Source of the DNA: Sideroxydans sp.
GTDB taxonomy: Bacteria > Pseudomonadota > Gammaproteobacteria > Burkholderiales > Gallionellaceae
Assembly: GCA_013791855.1 (NCBI GenBank)
Contig: VMTA01000047.1
Location: 124,001 to 188,000 of the forward strand
DNA length: 64,000 nucleotides
Direction: 5' to 3'
Shown here: positions 1-9,710 of the stretch, piece by piece
Layout of the letters: the number at the start of each line of letters is the position of its first letter
Numbering within the stretch: the first letter of the stretch is position 1
The notes under the pieces: generated by a model
The model's database searches: none
The model's input: only the letters and a program-made list of their open reading frames with translations
What the model was told of the DNA's origin: nothing
Program-made: the position numbers and the translations under genes

Positions 1-322
1 AACCCTGGGTATGTCCGTTGTACTCGGTCACGATCATGATGTCGGGCTTGCTGTCGGACTCCATACCGATGTACTTTGCCAGATCGATCACCGGCACCAA
101 GGCTCCGCGCAAACTCACCATACCTTCCACCGCCGCCGGCATCTCGGGCGCGCGCGTGATCTCGGGTATGCGCATCACTTCACGCACCTTGAATACGTTG
201 ATGCCGAAGGTCTCCTCGCGAGCGGTGCGCAGGTCCTTGCCCAGCGAGAACATCAGGATCTCCAGCTTGTTGGTGCCCGCCAGCTTGGTACGCGCATCGA
301 TATTCTTTAACAGTTCAGACAT
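1..322 (-). CDS. CheW-domain chemotaxis coupling protein, CheV-like (partial, runs off window start)
   Basis: Reverse-strand reading from ATG at 322: MSELLKNIDARTKLAGTNKLEILMFSLG...TFGINVFKVREVMRIPEITRAPEMPAAVEGMVSLRGALVPVIDLAKYIGM, typical of a CheW domain and a CheV N-terminus. Confidence 0.85.
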   Translation of the reverse strand, partial: MSELLKNIDARTKLAGTNKLEILMFSLGKDLRTAREETFGINVFKVREVMRIPEITRAPEMPAAVEGMVSLRGALVPVIDLAKYIGMESDSKPDIMIVTEYNGHTQG

Positions 323-336
323 TGCTCTCTCCTTGC

Positions 337-2421
337 TCAGCCTTGGTTCCGCATGCCGCACTTGGTCAGCGGATAACCTGCCTTGCTCAATTCATCGGCC
401 GATTTCGCCAGTTCTACAGCCGCATCACGCGTCTGCTGCGAAGAGCGGGCATTCTCGTCCACCAAACCGGAGATATGCTCCAGGCTCTTGGCCACATTCT
501 CGCCGGCCACCGATTGCTCCTTGGACGCCATGGTGATGTGGTCGATGCGCTGCGACATGCTGACCGTGGCCTCCATCACTTCTTGCAGCCGCTCACCGTT
601 ACTCCGGATCAGCGTGATGCCGCTTTCGACCTCGACCACCGCCTCACCCATAGACTTCACTGCCTCCTCGGAGATTGCCGTGATGTCGGCGATGGTCTTG
701 GTGATGTCCTTGGTACTGGAAGCCGTGCGCTCCGCCAGCTTGCGTACTTCGTCCGCCACCACCGCGAAACCGCGCCCCTGCTCGCCGGCACGCGCTGCCT
801 CGATGGCTGCATTCAAGGCCAACAGGTTGGTCTGGTCGGCAATCTCCTTAATCGAATTGGCTATTTTACCGATTCTTTCTATGGAAGCCCCCAGATCCGA
901 GATGGTCTTGCTGGAGCGCTGCACAGTCTCTGCCACCTTGGTGGTCGCGTCGATACTGAGCCCCATATTGGCATTGTTCTGTTCCACGATACCTTGGGTG
1001 CGCTTCATCTCGGTCAGCGAATCGGACGCCATGTTCGCCACCTCGGCAATGGACTGACTGAACTGTTCCATGGTCGCCGCGATACTCTGTATCTGAGCCT
1101 GCTCGGTCACGGCGTTACTGGCCACCACGCCCACCTTCTCATCCACCGATTTGACTTTGTCCCGCATCTTTACCACCGGCGTGACGATCTCGTCCACCAT
1201 GGTGCGCAGATAGGTCTGCATGGTCTGGATCGCACATAGCAGCTTGCCCATCTCGTCCTGGATAGTGATGTCCAGTTCGGTGTCCAGATTGCCTTCCATG
1301 ATATTGCGGAACTCTTTCTCGACCTGCGACAGCGGGCGATGGATGAAGCGATCCACACAGTAGCCGATGAAGAAGAACAGGAACAGTTGCAGCACGATCT
1401 GCCCGGCCAGCACCTTCATCTCCATCAGATGGATGCGGTCGAAATCGTCCTTGAGATCGATAGAGATGTCTGATGCTCCTGTCACCCAATTATCCGGCCC
1501 GGCGTGACACAAGGTGCAGTCGGTACCATGGAAGTCCTTGCTGGCCAGATATGGTGTGACGACACGCAGAACCGGCGAACCGGCACTGTCTTCCCCATAA
1601 CTCACTTTGGCTTTACCGGATTTCAGCACCTCGCGCTGGACGTCATCTCTGGCCTTCTGCTCCGGCGTGCCCGCGCCGTACTGGTCGATCAGATGATCCG
1701 AACGCAGTATGACTGCCGACTGCACATGACCCGATGATGTGACTTTCTCGATCAGCAGTTTGCGGTTCTCTTCGATACCGATCTGCCCGGTCACCATCAG
1801 CATATTGGCGTTATCGATGATCTGGGTGGCGATCTGAGCCCCCTTGGATTCCGCCTGCAGCTTCGCCTCTTCCTGCATGCTCCCAGTCAGGTATATCTGC
1901 GCCACGGTCAGGATGAGCAGCAGCGGGATCTGGATCGCAGCTTGCAGTTTGGTCTTCAATGACCAGTTCTTGACCTTGAGCCGCTCGTAGCGGGAAACGA
2001 CCTCACCACCGTTCTGATTGAGCGCCCGATACACCGATTCCGCTTTGGCGATCTGCGCGCGCGTGGGCGGCCGACGCACCGAGACGTAGCCGATGAGACT
2101 TCCGCCTTCCAGAATGGGCGCGACCGTAGCGCGCACCCAATAATGGTCGCCGTTCTTGCAGCGGTTCTTCACCAAGCCGCGCCATGGGCGTTCAGTCTTC
2201 AGGGTATCCCACAGCCATTTGAATGCCTGTTTCGGCATATCGGGATGGCGCACTATATTGTGGCTCTTGCCGATCAGTTCATTCCGCGAGTAACCGGACA
2301 ACCGCTCGAAAGCGTCATTGCAGTAGGTGATGATGCCCTTGGTATCTGTCTTGGAGATCAGCACCTCTCCATCCGGAAAGGTGACCTCCTTCTGCGACAC
2401 ATATGCATTTTTATTTTGCAT
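337..2421 (-). CDS. Methyl-accepting chemotaxis protein with N-terminal Aer-like PAS and a periplasmic domain containing CXXCH (CTLCH)
   Basis: PAS ([32 protein letters not shown]), two TM segments, periplasmic CTLCH, MCP signalling hairpin ([40 protein letters not shown]). Confidence 0.93.
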   Translation of the reverse strand: MQNKNAYVSQKEVTFPDGEVLISKTDTKGIITYCNDAFERLSGYSRNELIGKSHNIVRHPDMPKQAFKWLWDTLKTERPWRGLVKNRCKNGDHYWVRATVAPILEGGSLIGYVSVRRPPTRAQIAKAESVYRALNQNGGEVVSRYERLKVKNWSLKTKLQAAIQIPLLLILTVAQIYLTGSMQEEAKLQAESKGAQIATQIIDNANMLMVTGQIGIEENRKLLIEKVTSSGHVQSAVILRSDHLIDQYGAGTPEQKARDDVQREVLKSGKAKVSYGEDSAGSPVLRVVTPYLASKDFHGTDCTLCHAGPDNWVTGASDISIDLKDDFDRIHLMEMKVLAGQIVLQLFLFFFIGYCVDRFIHRPLSQVEKEFRNIMEGNLDTELDITIQDEMGKLLCAIQTMQTYLRTMVDEIVTPVVKMRDKVKSVDEKVGVVASNAVTEQAQIQSIAATMEQFSQSIAEVANMASDSLTEMKRTQGIVEQNNANMGLSIDATTKVAETVQRSSKTISDLGASIERIGKIANSIKEIADQTNLLALNAAIEAARAGEQGRGFAVVADEVRKLAERTASSTKDITKTIADITAISEEAVKSMGEAVVEVESGITLIRSNGERLQEVMEATVSMSQRIDHITMASKEQSVAGENVAKSLEHISGLVDENARSSQQTRDAAVELAKSADELSKAGYPLTKCGMRNQG

Positions 2422-2448
2422 GATCTTCCTCCTGGTGCGACTGAAGCA

Positions 2449-4080
2449 TCAAATCTTGAACTTGCCCACCGTCGATTTCAGACTCTCGGCGACTTGTTCC
2501 ATCGTTTGCGCCGATGCCACCGTACGCTGCACCACTGCATTGCTTTGCTCTGCCATGGTGGCGATGTTCTCGACGTTGCGGGCGATCTCCTGCGCCGCAT
2601 CGCGCTGTGAATTGATGGAGCGGGATATCTCTTCCAGACCTTCATTCACACCGCCGACCGACTGGTTGGACTCGATCAGAATCTTGGTCACATCACCCAC
2701 ATGCGTCTGGCTGGTCTGCAACGCGCTCATACCGGTCTGCACCGTGCGTTCGACCTGCTCGGACTGGCTGCCCAGCGATTGCGTCACTTCGTCGATCTGG
2801 GTGGCGGACTGGGCGGACTTCTCTGCCAGCTTGCGCACTTCATCCGCCACCACCGCGAAGCCACGACCCTGTTCACCCGCGCGAGCCGCCTCGATCGCCG
2901 CATTCAACGCCAGCAAATTGGTCTGCTCGGCGATGTCGCGCACTTGCTGCGTCATGCTGGTGATGCTCTGCGTATTGGCAACGAACTGGTTGACCGAGTT
3001 GGCGATCTCCCCCACTGCCCGCTCGACATTGCTCAGTTCCTGCACCATCTCCTGCAAACTTTCCTGCCCGCGGTTGGCGCGCTCCAGACTCTCATGGGAA
3101 AGTTTTGCAACGCGACTGGTGCTTTCCGCGACCTGACCGATGCTGCTGCTCACTTGCGAGACTGCGCTCGCCACGACAGCGGCCGCATCACTCTGCTTCT
3201 GCACACTGGTCGCCAGCGTTGCCGCATCACCGGACAGGGAATGTGCAGCACTCGCCACTTGCGAAGCCTGGCCGTCGACTTGCGCCACGATCACCTGGAA
3301 GTTATTGGCCAGCGCGTTGAATGCCTGCACTGTTTGCCCGACTTCGTCCTCGGTGCTCACCGGCACGCGCTTGGACAGATCACCGGTCGCTTGCATGGCC
3401 AGCATGGCTTGCTGCAGCGTCCGTGTCGGTCCGGTGACGAAACCGATCAACCAACCTATCATGAAATACAGGAACACTTGGATCGCGATCTGTATCCCCC
3501 AGAGAGCGGTATTGGCACGCGCCATCAGATCGAATTCCTCGGAGACGTCGAGCGTGATGCTGGCTGCACCGTTGACGGAGCCTTCGGGAACGATGTGACA
3601 CATCAGGCAATTGGTGCCGCGGAAATTCGCCTGGGCGATGAACGGCACCACGACGCGCAGCGTATGCAAGTCACCCTGCTTTTCCACGCGGGTCTGCTGT
3701 TTTGCAGTGGTCAGCGCCTCCCGGTCCATCTCATCCTTGGCCTGCTCGGAAGGCAAACCTGGACCGAACTGTTCGATGACCGGTGTATGACGCATCACAC
3801 GCAGATCGACCACCCTGTTTGAAGCGCCCATCTTTTCGACATACAGCTCGCGCTGTTCCGCATCGCTGATGATGCCGTTCAGCATCAGCATATTGAGACC
3901 GTTCAACACACCGTCTGCTGAAACGACCGCCTTCTGGCGCGCTTCTTCGAGGATGCGCTCTTCGAAAGTATCCAGTGCCGCGCGTTGCGCCAGCACCATG
4001 ATGGCCAGCAGGATCAGCTGGATCGGGATCTGAAGTTTGCTCTTCAGAGAAAGTTTGCTCCACCATTTGTTCATGTTCAT
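2449..4080 (-). CDS. Methyl-accepting chemotaxis protein with periplasmic CXXCH (CLMCH) sensor domain
   Basis: TM, periplasmic domain with CLMCH, TM, HAMP-like region, MCP hairpin [40 protein letters not shown]. Confidence 0.93.
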   Translation of the reverse strand: MNMNKWWSKLSLKSKLQIPIQLILLAIMVLAQRAALDTFEERILEEARQKAVVSADGVLNGLNMLMLNGIISDAEQRELYVEKMGASNRVVDLRVMRHTPVIEQFGPGLPSEQAKDEMDREALTTAKQQTRVEKQGDLHTLRVVVPFIAQANFRGTNCLMCHIVPEGSVNGAASITLDVSEEFDLMARANTALWGIQIAIQVFLYFMIGWLIGFVTGPTRTLQQAMLAMQATGDLSKRVPVSTEDEVGQTVQAFNALANNFQVIVAQVDGQASQVASAAHSLSGDAATLATSVQKQSDAAAVVASAVSQVSSSIGQVAESTSRVAKLSHESLERANRGQESLQEMVQELSNVERAVGEIANSVNQFVANTQSITSMTQQVRDIAEQTNLLALNAAIEAARAGEQGRGFAVVADEVRKLAEKSAQSATQIDEVTQSLGSQSEQVERTVQTGMSALQTSQTHVGDVTKILIESNQSVGGVNEGLEEISRSINSQRDAAQEIARNVENIATMAEQSNAVVQRTVASAQTMEQVAESLKSTVGKFKI

Positions 4081-4135
4081 TCCCCCTGCGTAAATTGTCG
4101 CTTATGCCTGACTAACGGCCGATTTTCTGGCTTCT

Positions 4136-5164
4136 TTAATTCATCCCGGCTGGCAAAGCCTGCTGTGATGCGGTTTCCGGCAGATCGCTAACGGCCGTAA
4201 CCCCCTCTGCCGAAACTGCGGTTACGCCCGAAACACCCAACACTCCTGCGGCATCACCGTCCTCGGCATCGATCTGCACAGTGCCACCATCCTGCTGCGC
4301 AGCCTCTTCAGCCTTCTTGTTCATCACGATGATGCTGATGCGCCGGTTGATCGGGTTAAGCGGCGCATCCTTGTCGAACAACACCGCCGAAGAAAGTCCG
4401 ACCACGCGCACGATCTTTTCATCTGCAAGGCCGCCGGAGATCAATTCCCGGCGCGACGCGTTGGCACGGTCAGCTGATAACTCCCAGTTGCTGTAGCGCC
4501 CTCCCCTTATACCGAAGGGCTGCGCATCGGTATGGCCTGACAGGCTGACCTTGTTCGGCATCTCGTTCAAGGTCTTGCCGATCTCGCGCAATATGTCGCG
4601 CGTGTAATCTTCAAGTTGCGCACTGCCGCTCTGGAACATGGGGCGATTCTTCTCATCCACGATCTGGATGCGCAGCCCTTCAGTAGTCAGATCGAGCAAT
4701 ATCTGGTTCTTGAATTTCTCAAGCTTCTTGTTGTTCTCGATCGCCGCCTCGATGTTCTTCTTCAGCTGGCGCAACTGTTCGATCTCTTTCTTCGCCTCCA
4801 GGCGCAGGAATTCCTGTTTCGCGGCTTTGAGGGTGATGGTCTTTTTGGGCGCCTCAATCTCTCCCTTCTTCACCTGCCCTTCAGTGCGCGTCAGATCTTG
4901 CCCGCCCCCCTTGATGATGCTGGAACTGTCACCACTGCCCGAACCGCCCATCAGCGCCACCTTGAGGGGCGTCTTGAAATATTCGGCGATCCCCACCAGA
5001 TCGCCTTTGGCCGTCGAGCCCAGCAGCCACATCAACAGGAAGAACGCCATCATCGCCGTCACAAAGTCCGCGTAAGCGATCTTCCATGCGCCACCGTGAT
5101 GGCCGGCCGCCACCTTCTTGATGCGCTTGATGACGATGGGGCGCTTGTTCTTGTCTTCGGCCAT
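4136..5164 (-). CDS. motB: Flagellar motor stator protein MotB
   Basis: GGAWKIAYADFVTAMMAFFLLMWLLGS N-terminal TM plus OmpA-like peptidoglycan-binding C-terminus; directly downstream of motA. Confidence 0.95.
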   Translation of the reverse strand: MAEDKNKRPIVIKRIKKVAAGHHGGAWKIAYADFVTAMMAFFLLMWLLGSTAKGDLVGIAEYFKTPLKVALMGGSGSGDSSSIIKGGGQDLTRTEGQVKKGEIEAPKKTITLKAAKQEFLRLEAKKEIEQLRQLKKNIEAAIENNKKLEKFKNQILLDLTTEGLRIQIVDEKNRPMFQSGSAQLEDYTRDILREIGKTLNEMPNKVSLSGHTDAQPFGIRGGRYSNWELSADRANASRRELISGGLADEKIVRVVGLSSAVLFDKDAPLNPINRRISIIVMNKKAEEAAQQDGGTVQIDAEDGDAAGVLGVSGVTAVSAEGVTAVSDLPETASQQALPAGMN

Positions 5165-5182
5165 GTTTCAACTGCTCCCGGA

Positions 5183-6037
5183 TCAGCGCTTCTGCTTCAC
5201 GTGCTCTTCCAGCTCAACAAAGCCCGGACGGACGGAGGAAGTCAACACCTTGCGTCCGAACTCGACCGCCATCGCCGGCGCGTAACCGTTCAGATTGGCC
5301 AGCAGCACGACCTTGGCCGCCTGATAGATCTTGCTCTCCTCATCCGCCTTCTGCTCCAGCAGACCTGCCAGCGGCCCCACAAAACCGTAGGCCAGCAGGA
5401 TGCCGAGGAAGGTACCGACCAGCGCATGCGCGATCAGGATGCCGAGCTCGGCGGGCGGGATGCCCACCGACTCCATTGTGTGCACCACGCCCATCACAGC
5501 GGCGACGATACCGAAAGCCGGCATGCCGTCGCCCAGTTTGGCGATGACGTGGGACGGCACCAATGCTTCATGGTGGTGCGTCTCGATCTCCACATCCATC
5601 AGATTCTCTATCTCCATCGCGTTCAGGTTACCGCTGACCATGATGCGCAGGTAGTCGGTGATGAACTCCACCACATGATGGTCGTTCAGGATCTTGGGAT
5701 ATTTCCCGAATATCGCGCTCTCATGCGGGTTCTCGACATCGCCCTCGATGGACATCATGCCTTCCTTGCGCACCTTGCCCAGCAGCTCATACATGAGTGC
5801 CATCAGCTCCATGTAGGTCTCTTTGGTGTACTTGGAGCCCTTGAAAATTACGGGAATCGCCTTGAAAGTGGCCTTGATAGTGGTCATGTTGTTGCCGACG
5901 AAGAATGCGCCCAGCGCACCGCCACCGATCATCAGCAATTCCACCGGCTGGTACAGACCGCCAAGATGGCCGCCCGCTATGGCGTAACCACCAAAAACTG
6001 CGCCCAGCACCACTATATATCCAACGATTACCAGCAT
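5183..6037 (-). CDS. motA: Flagellar motor stator protein MotA
   Basis: MLVIVGYIVVLGAVFGGYAIAGGHLGGLYQPVELLMIGGGALGAFF..., with conserved VMGVVHTMESVGIPPAELG. Confidence 0.95.
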   Translation of the reverse strand: MLVIVGYIVVLGAVFGGYAIAGGHLGGLYQPVELLMIGGGALGAFFVGNNMTTIKATFKAIPVIFKGSKYTKETYMELMALMYELLGKVRKEGMMSIEGDVENPHESAIFGKYPKILNDHHVVEFITDYLRIMVSGNLNAMEIENLMDVEIETHHHEALVPSHVIAKLGDGMPAFGIVAAVMGVVHTMESVGIPPAELGILIAHALVGTFLGILLAYGFVGPLAGLLEQKADEESKIYQAAKVVLLANLNGYAPAMAVEFGRKVLTSSVRPGFVELEEHVKQKR

Positions 6038-6232
6038 GGTTCACCTCTACATATGCCTATCCAAGGCTCAATCGTATCCTAGCAGGAGTGTTTTGGCTTC
6101 ATTACACGAACAAACCTTGATATCTACAGCTATTCAGTACTTTCACCACCCAGAAACTGCATCGCCGCCACACCGATGATTCCTCGGTAGTAGCGGCGAT
6201 GGATCTCAGCACCATGCATCACTTACAGGCGA

Positions 6233-6775
6233 TCATGCCATTGCAGCCGCTGCCTGGGCTGCCTTGCGGGTCTTGCCTGCTCGGGAGGGCGGGCGGCAGA
6301 TGCCGCAGCTATATTCATCGCACAACTCGTTGGTGTGCACCACGAACTGACCGCCGCACTCCTTGCAGCGCGTCAATTGCATCATGCCGGCCTCGAAGAA
6401 ACGGATCAGGAACCAGGCGCGCGTGATGCTCAGGGTCGGCTCATCTTCTCCGACTTCGGCCTGCTCCAGATACAAACGGTAACTCTTGATCAGCGCCTCG
6501 ACGCCGGAGACATTCGCATTCTTGACCAGGAACTGGTGTATGCCCATGAACAACGAGGAGTGGATGTTCGGCAACCAGCTCATGAACCAGTCGGTGGAAT
6601 AAGGCAGCATGCCCTTGGAGGGGGACTCACCTTTGACTTCCTTGTAGAGCTTGAGCAGACGCTCGCGGCTCAAGTGGGTCTCTTCCTGCAGGAGCTGCAG
6701 GCGCGCCCCCAGATTGATCAGGTCCACCGCGATCTGGATCTCGCGCGCCTCGTTCACCACACTCTTGTTGCGCAT
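6233..6775 (-). CDS. flhC: Flagellar master regulator subunit FlhC
   Basis: FlhC-like sequence with C-terminal Cys motif (CKECGGQFVVHTNELCDEYSCGICRPP); adjacent to flhD. Confidence 0.95.
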   Translation of the reverse strand: MRNKSVVNEAREIQIAVDLINLGARLQLLQEETHLSRERLLKLYKEVKGESPSKGMLPYSTDWFMSWLPNIHSSLFMGIHQFLVKNANVSGVEALIKSYRLYLEQAEVGEDEPTLSITRAWFLIRFFEAGMMQLTRCKECGGQFVVHTNELCDEYSCGICRPPSRAGKTRKAAQAAAAMA

Positions 6776-6787
6776 GATCGTGTCTCC

Positions 6788-7108
6788 TTAAGCAGCCAGT
6801 GCTTCGACCTGCTGCCCCGCCATCAGGATGGTGGCATGCGCATGGGACATCATGCGGTCCTTGTTGTAATCGGTGATCATGTTCAGCAACAGTTGTTCGT
6901 CGAAGCGGAAACGGCACAACAGCATATTGGAGCCTGTCATCTTCAGCATCTGCGCCGGCGACAGACCATCGATCAGCTCGGCCAATTCTTCGCTCACACC
7001 CAGACGGAAGATCGCGCTGGCCTTATCGCTGCGGATCATCTGCTGTGCCAGCATCATGTAGGAAAGATTGATCTCTCTGATCTCTTCGTGAACTTGATTC
7101 GTATTCAT
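6788..7108 (-). CDS. flhD: Flagellar master regulator subunit FlhD (start at MNTNQVHEEI within the longer ORF)
   Basis: EEIREINLSYMMLAQQMIRSDKASAIFRLGVSEELAELIDGLSPAQMLKM. Confidence 0.92.
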   Translation of the reverse strand: MNTNQVHEEIREINLSYMMLAQQMIRSDKASAIFRLGVSEELAELIDGLSPAQMLKMTGSNMLLCRFRFDEQLLLNMITDYNKDRMMSHAHATILMAGQQVEALAA

Positions 7109-7403
7109 TGCAGTCCCCTCGCAAAAAACATTGATGTCTTGAATCGACGGTTGCATTTTGCGGGGACGATGGGAATAAGAAAATCGGAGGTTTTCCGATT
7201 TTTCGGTAGGAAGAGTTCCTACAAGACCTGTGAACCACACTTGCCTGTCTGATCAGGCAAACAGCGACTTGAGTGCAACTGCGAGGGGACACAGTAATGG
7301 ATACACTCAAGCCAACGGAGTGCATTGTAGGAAGTTTATAGCCATGTCAAACAGGGAATAGCACGGTATATCAGGCCGTATTTTTTAAATGTGGCCTGTT
7401 TGC

Positions 7404-9023
7404 TTACTTAGTCAGTTTGTCGCAACCTTTCCGTGCTATCTGGCATGAAAGCTCGTAGTTCTGTCTTGCAGCTTCTTCATCCCCCATGGCTTCGTATGTC
7501 TTAGCCTTGCCGAAAAAGGGGCGGCTATCCAAATTCTTACCTGACTTTCGCATGATTTCTATGGCTTGGTTAAAGGCAGCGATTGCATTATTAAACTGCC
7601 TCTCCGAAAGGTATGTCGCCCCCAAATTTGTGTAGGCGAACGGAGAAACCGGATTCATCCTGATAGCCAATTCAAAATCAATTTTCGCATCGGGGAACAA
7701 GCCTAGGTTCAGTTTTTCCAAGCCACGGTTATTGTATATTCGCGCAAAACTGATCTCATCCTCTTTACCCTCCAGTAGTTTCGCCGCATCCTGCCACAAT
7801 GTTAGAGGGTGCGAGAATGTAGCCAAGCGTTCCATGGAAATTGGAAATATCGCCAATGCCACAACACCCACGATGACTGCTGCGACACGTTTATCAAGCG
7901 CATCCAATACAAGCGGCAGCAGTGCACATGCGCCTACAACCCAGATATAGCTGCGGTAAAGAACAAAAGTTTCCTGGATACGCACAGTGGAGAATTCAGG
8001 AATGAACATCAACCATGGGAATATTAACGAAAATCCCAGAAGGCCCAAGCGGCCACGCTTGAACAACAGCCAAATTGCCAGTCCACCCCATGCCAGAAAA
8101 ACAAACAAAGCAAGCAAGTACACTGACCATAAGGATGTAGCGAATGGCTCTCGCATATCAACCGACATCCATTGCGGATTGGGAAACAACCACAGCGCCG
8201 CATATTTAAAGAACAACCAGCTCTGGGTAAGGATGCTTAATGGCCAGTTCAAATCACTTTCAGGATTGGCTAGCATTTCGGGCGCACTGGTTTCATACGC
8301 ATGCCCCAGTACACCTTTTTGCGCGAAGATCACCAACACTGCAATGATGACGAAACCCAAGCCAAGCCGCCAGCGCTGCTGCAGCTTCATTCTCCAGTCT
8401 TCGTGCAACAACACGGTCATAGCCACGAAAATGACCGGCAGCATGATGGCATGCTCTTTTGAAAACACTGCCATGTAGTAGAACAGCACACTCGACCACA
8501 ACCAAGGTTTGCTATCGCGCTCACTGCCATGCAGGTATGACAGCATCGCCAAAAGGCTGAACAGAGTCGCCATCAACATGGTGCGCTGCGCCAGATAGCC
8601 AGTCGCATAAACCGCCAGTGGATGCAGAACGAAAAGTAGCGCCGCGCTGAAAGCAAGTGCGGCATGGCGCATTTGCAGTTCAGCGCGAACCGGAATAATC
8701 AGCAAGAAAAGTCGCTGCAGAAAATAAAATAGCGCAACCGCAACTGCCGAGTGCAGCACCAAGTTTTCGATGCGAAACACCATCATATCCAAGCCAAATA
8801 TTTCCTTGCTCCAGGTCAGAGTGACATAAGGAAGCGATCGCAATTCAAATGGGGAATAGCTAAAAGCATCCAGCGGCTGGTGTCCCGCTGCATCTTCTGC
8901 AAAGAACGGAAGATCATCAAAAACGATAGGATTCACCAAAAACTGACCATATAGCAACGCAGCAGCCAGCAACAGCAACAGAACAACCCCAGAATTTCGC
9001 TTGATAAACATTATCACTCCCAT
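7404..9023 (-). CDS. Polytopic membrane protein with C-terminal TPRs, resembling TMTC/DUF1736-type GT-C glycosyltransferases
   Basis: Many TM segments, early VFDDLPFF acidic pair, YLAQRTMLMATLFSLLAMLSYL and SKEHAIMLPVIF, then TPRs (ARIYNNRGLEKLNLGLFPDAKIDFELAIRMNP...). Start may be 9023 or 9011. Confidence 0.65.
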   Translation of the reverse strand: MGVIMFIKRNSGVVLLLLLAAALLYGQFLVNPIVFDDLPFFAEDAAGHQPLDAFSYSPFELRSLPYVTLTWSKEIFGLDMMVFRIENLVLHSAVAVALFYFLQRLFLLIIPVRAELQMRHAALAFSAALLFVLHPLAVYATGYLAQRTMLMATLFSLLAMLSYLHGSERDSKPWLWSSVLFYYMAVFSKEHAIMLPVIFVAMTVLLHEDWRMKLQQRWRLGLGFVIIAVLVIFAQKGVLGHAYETSAPEMLANPESDLNWPLSILTQSWLFFKYAALWLFPNPQWMSVDMREPFATSLWSVYLLALFVFLAWGGLAIWLLFKRGRLGLLGFSLIFPWLMFIPEFSTVRIQETFVLYRSYIWVVGACALLPLVLDALDKRVAAVIVGVVALAIFPISMERLATFSHPLTLWQDAAKLLEGKEDEISFARIYNNRGLEKLNLGLFPDAKIDFELAIRMNPVSPFAYTNLGATYLSERQFNNAIAAFNQAIEIMRKSGKNLDSRPFFGKAKTYEAMGDEEAARQNYELSCQIARKGCDKLTK

Positions 9024-9027
9024 GAAA

Positions 9028-9049
9028 AAGCCCCTCCGAAGAGGGGCTT
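9028..9049 (-). terminator. Rho-independent terminator or attenuator downstream of pilA
   Basis: Perfect 9-bp stem aagcccctc-cgaa-gaggggctt followed on the minus strand by TTTTT; it abuts the next gene's start codon. Confidence 0.85.
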
Positions 9050-9069
9050 CAGTTTCCTGCAGCTACAAT

Positions 9070-9540
9070 TTACTTACAGATATTATCTGTGAAGCAAGTG
9101 CTGTTTGGAGTAGAAAGTGCCCAAGACACACCTTCTGTAGCACTGAAAGTCGGCACGTATGCAATGGTTTGACCAGTCAAGCCATTGGCATTCTTCGCAG
9201 TAGCGAGGACGTGCATGCTAGCGTAAGCACCGTCAGCTGTGTTACCTGTTGTAATAGCAGTTGCGAGCGAACCGATATACTTGGAATTCGCGAAACTGGC
9301 CACATCTGCAGGTACACCACCAGAACCACCTGGCGCACAATTGTCCACAATACCATTCTCATCTGCCAAACAGATTTCAATTGCTGTTTTGAGGGCTTGA
9401 GTAGCCTGCACCACTTCGGTGAATTTGGCTTTCTTGGTGTAGTCGCTGTAAGCAGGGATCGCCACAGCAGCCAGAATACCGATAATCGCGACCACGATCA
9501 TCAGTTCGATCAGGGTAAAACCTTTTTGAACTTGTTTCAT
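9070..9540 (-). CDS. pilA: Type IV major pilin
   Basis: [40 protein letters not shown]: class III signal (G/F cleavage, E5) and pilin helix; C-terminal Cys pair [10 protein letters not shown]. Confidence 0.96.
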   Translation of the reverse strand: MKQVQKGFTLIELMIVVAIIGILAAVAIPAYSDYTKKAKFTEVVQATQALKTAIEICLADENGIVDNCAPGGSGGVPADVASFANSKYIGSLATAITTGNTADGAYASMHVLATAKNANGLTGQTIAYVPTFSATEGVSWALSTPNSTCFTDNICK

Positions 9541-9606
9541 TGTTTATCTCCTTAGCGGGTTAGAACGTTGCCCTTGCGGGCACACACGAGGTGTGCGGGT
9601 GAATAG

Positions 9607-9623
9607 TAGCAGGTTGCGTGCCA
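9607..9623 (-). promoter_or_regulatory. Candidate sigma-54 promoter for pilA
   Basis: Minus strand TGGCAC-GCAAC-CTGCTA; GG-N10-GC spacing is exact; about 70-80 bp upstream of the pilA ATG. Confidence 0.7.
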
Positions 9624-9710
9624 TCGTCAAAGGCTGGATCGGATGGGTTTCAAGCATGCATAACTGTACGTAGTGACTGATTTAGGGTGGCATGTGACGA
9701 TTTTTGTCAC

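Noticed and set aside
322-1239. 305-aa plus-strand ORF opposite the first MCP, and similar long plus-strand ORFs at 2701-3822, 4616-6082 and 13224-14141
   Set aside because: Shadow ORFs in high-GC coding DNA. The opposite strands carry unmistakable conserved proteins.
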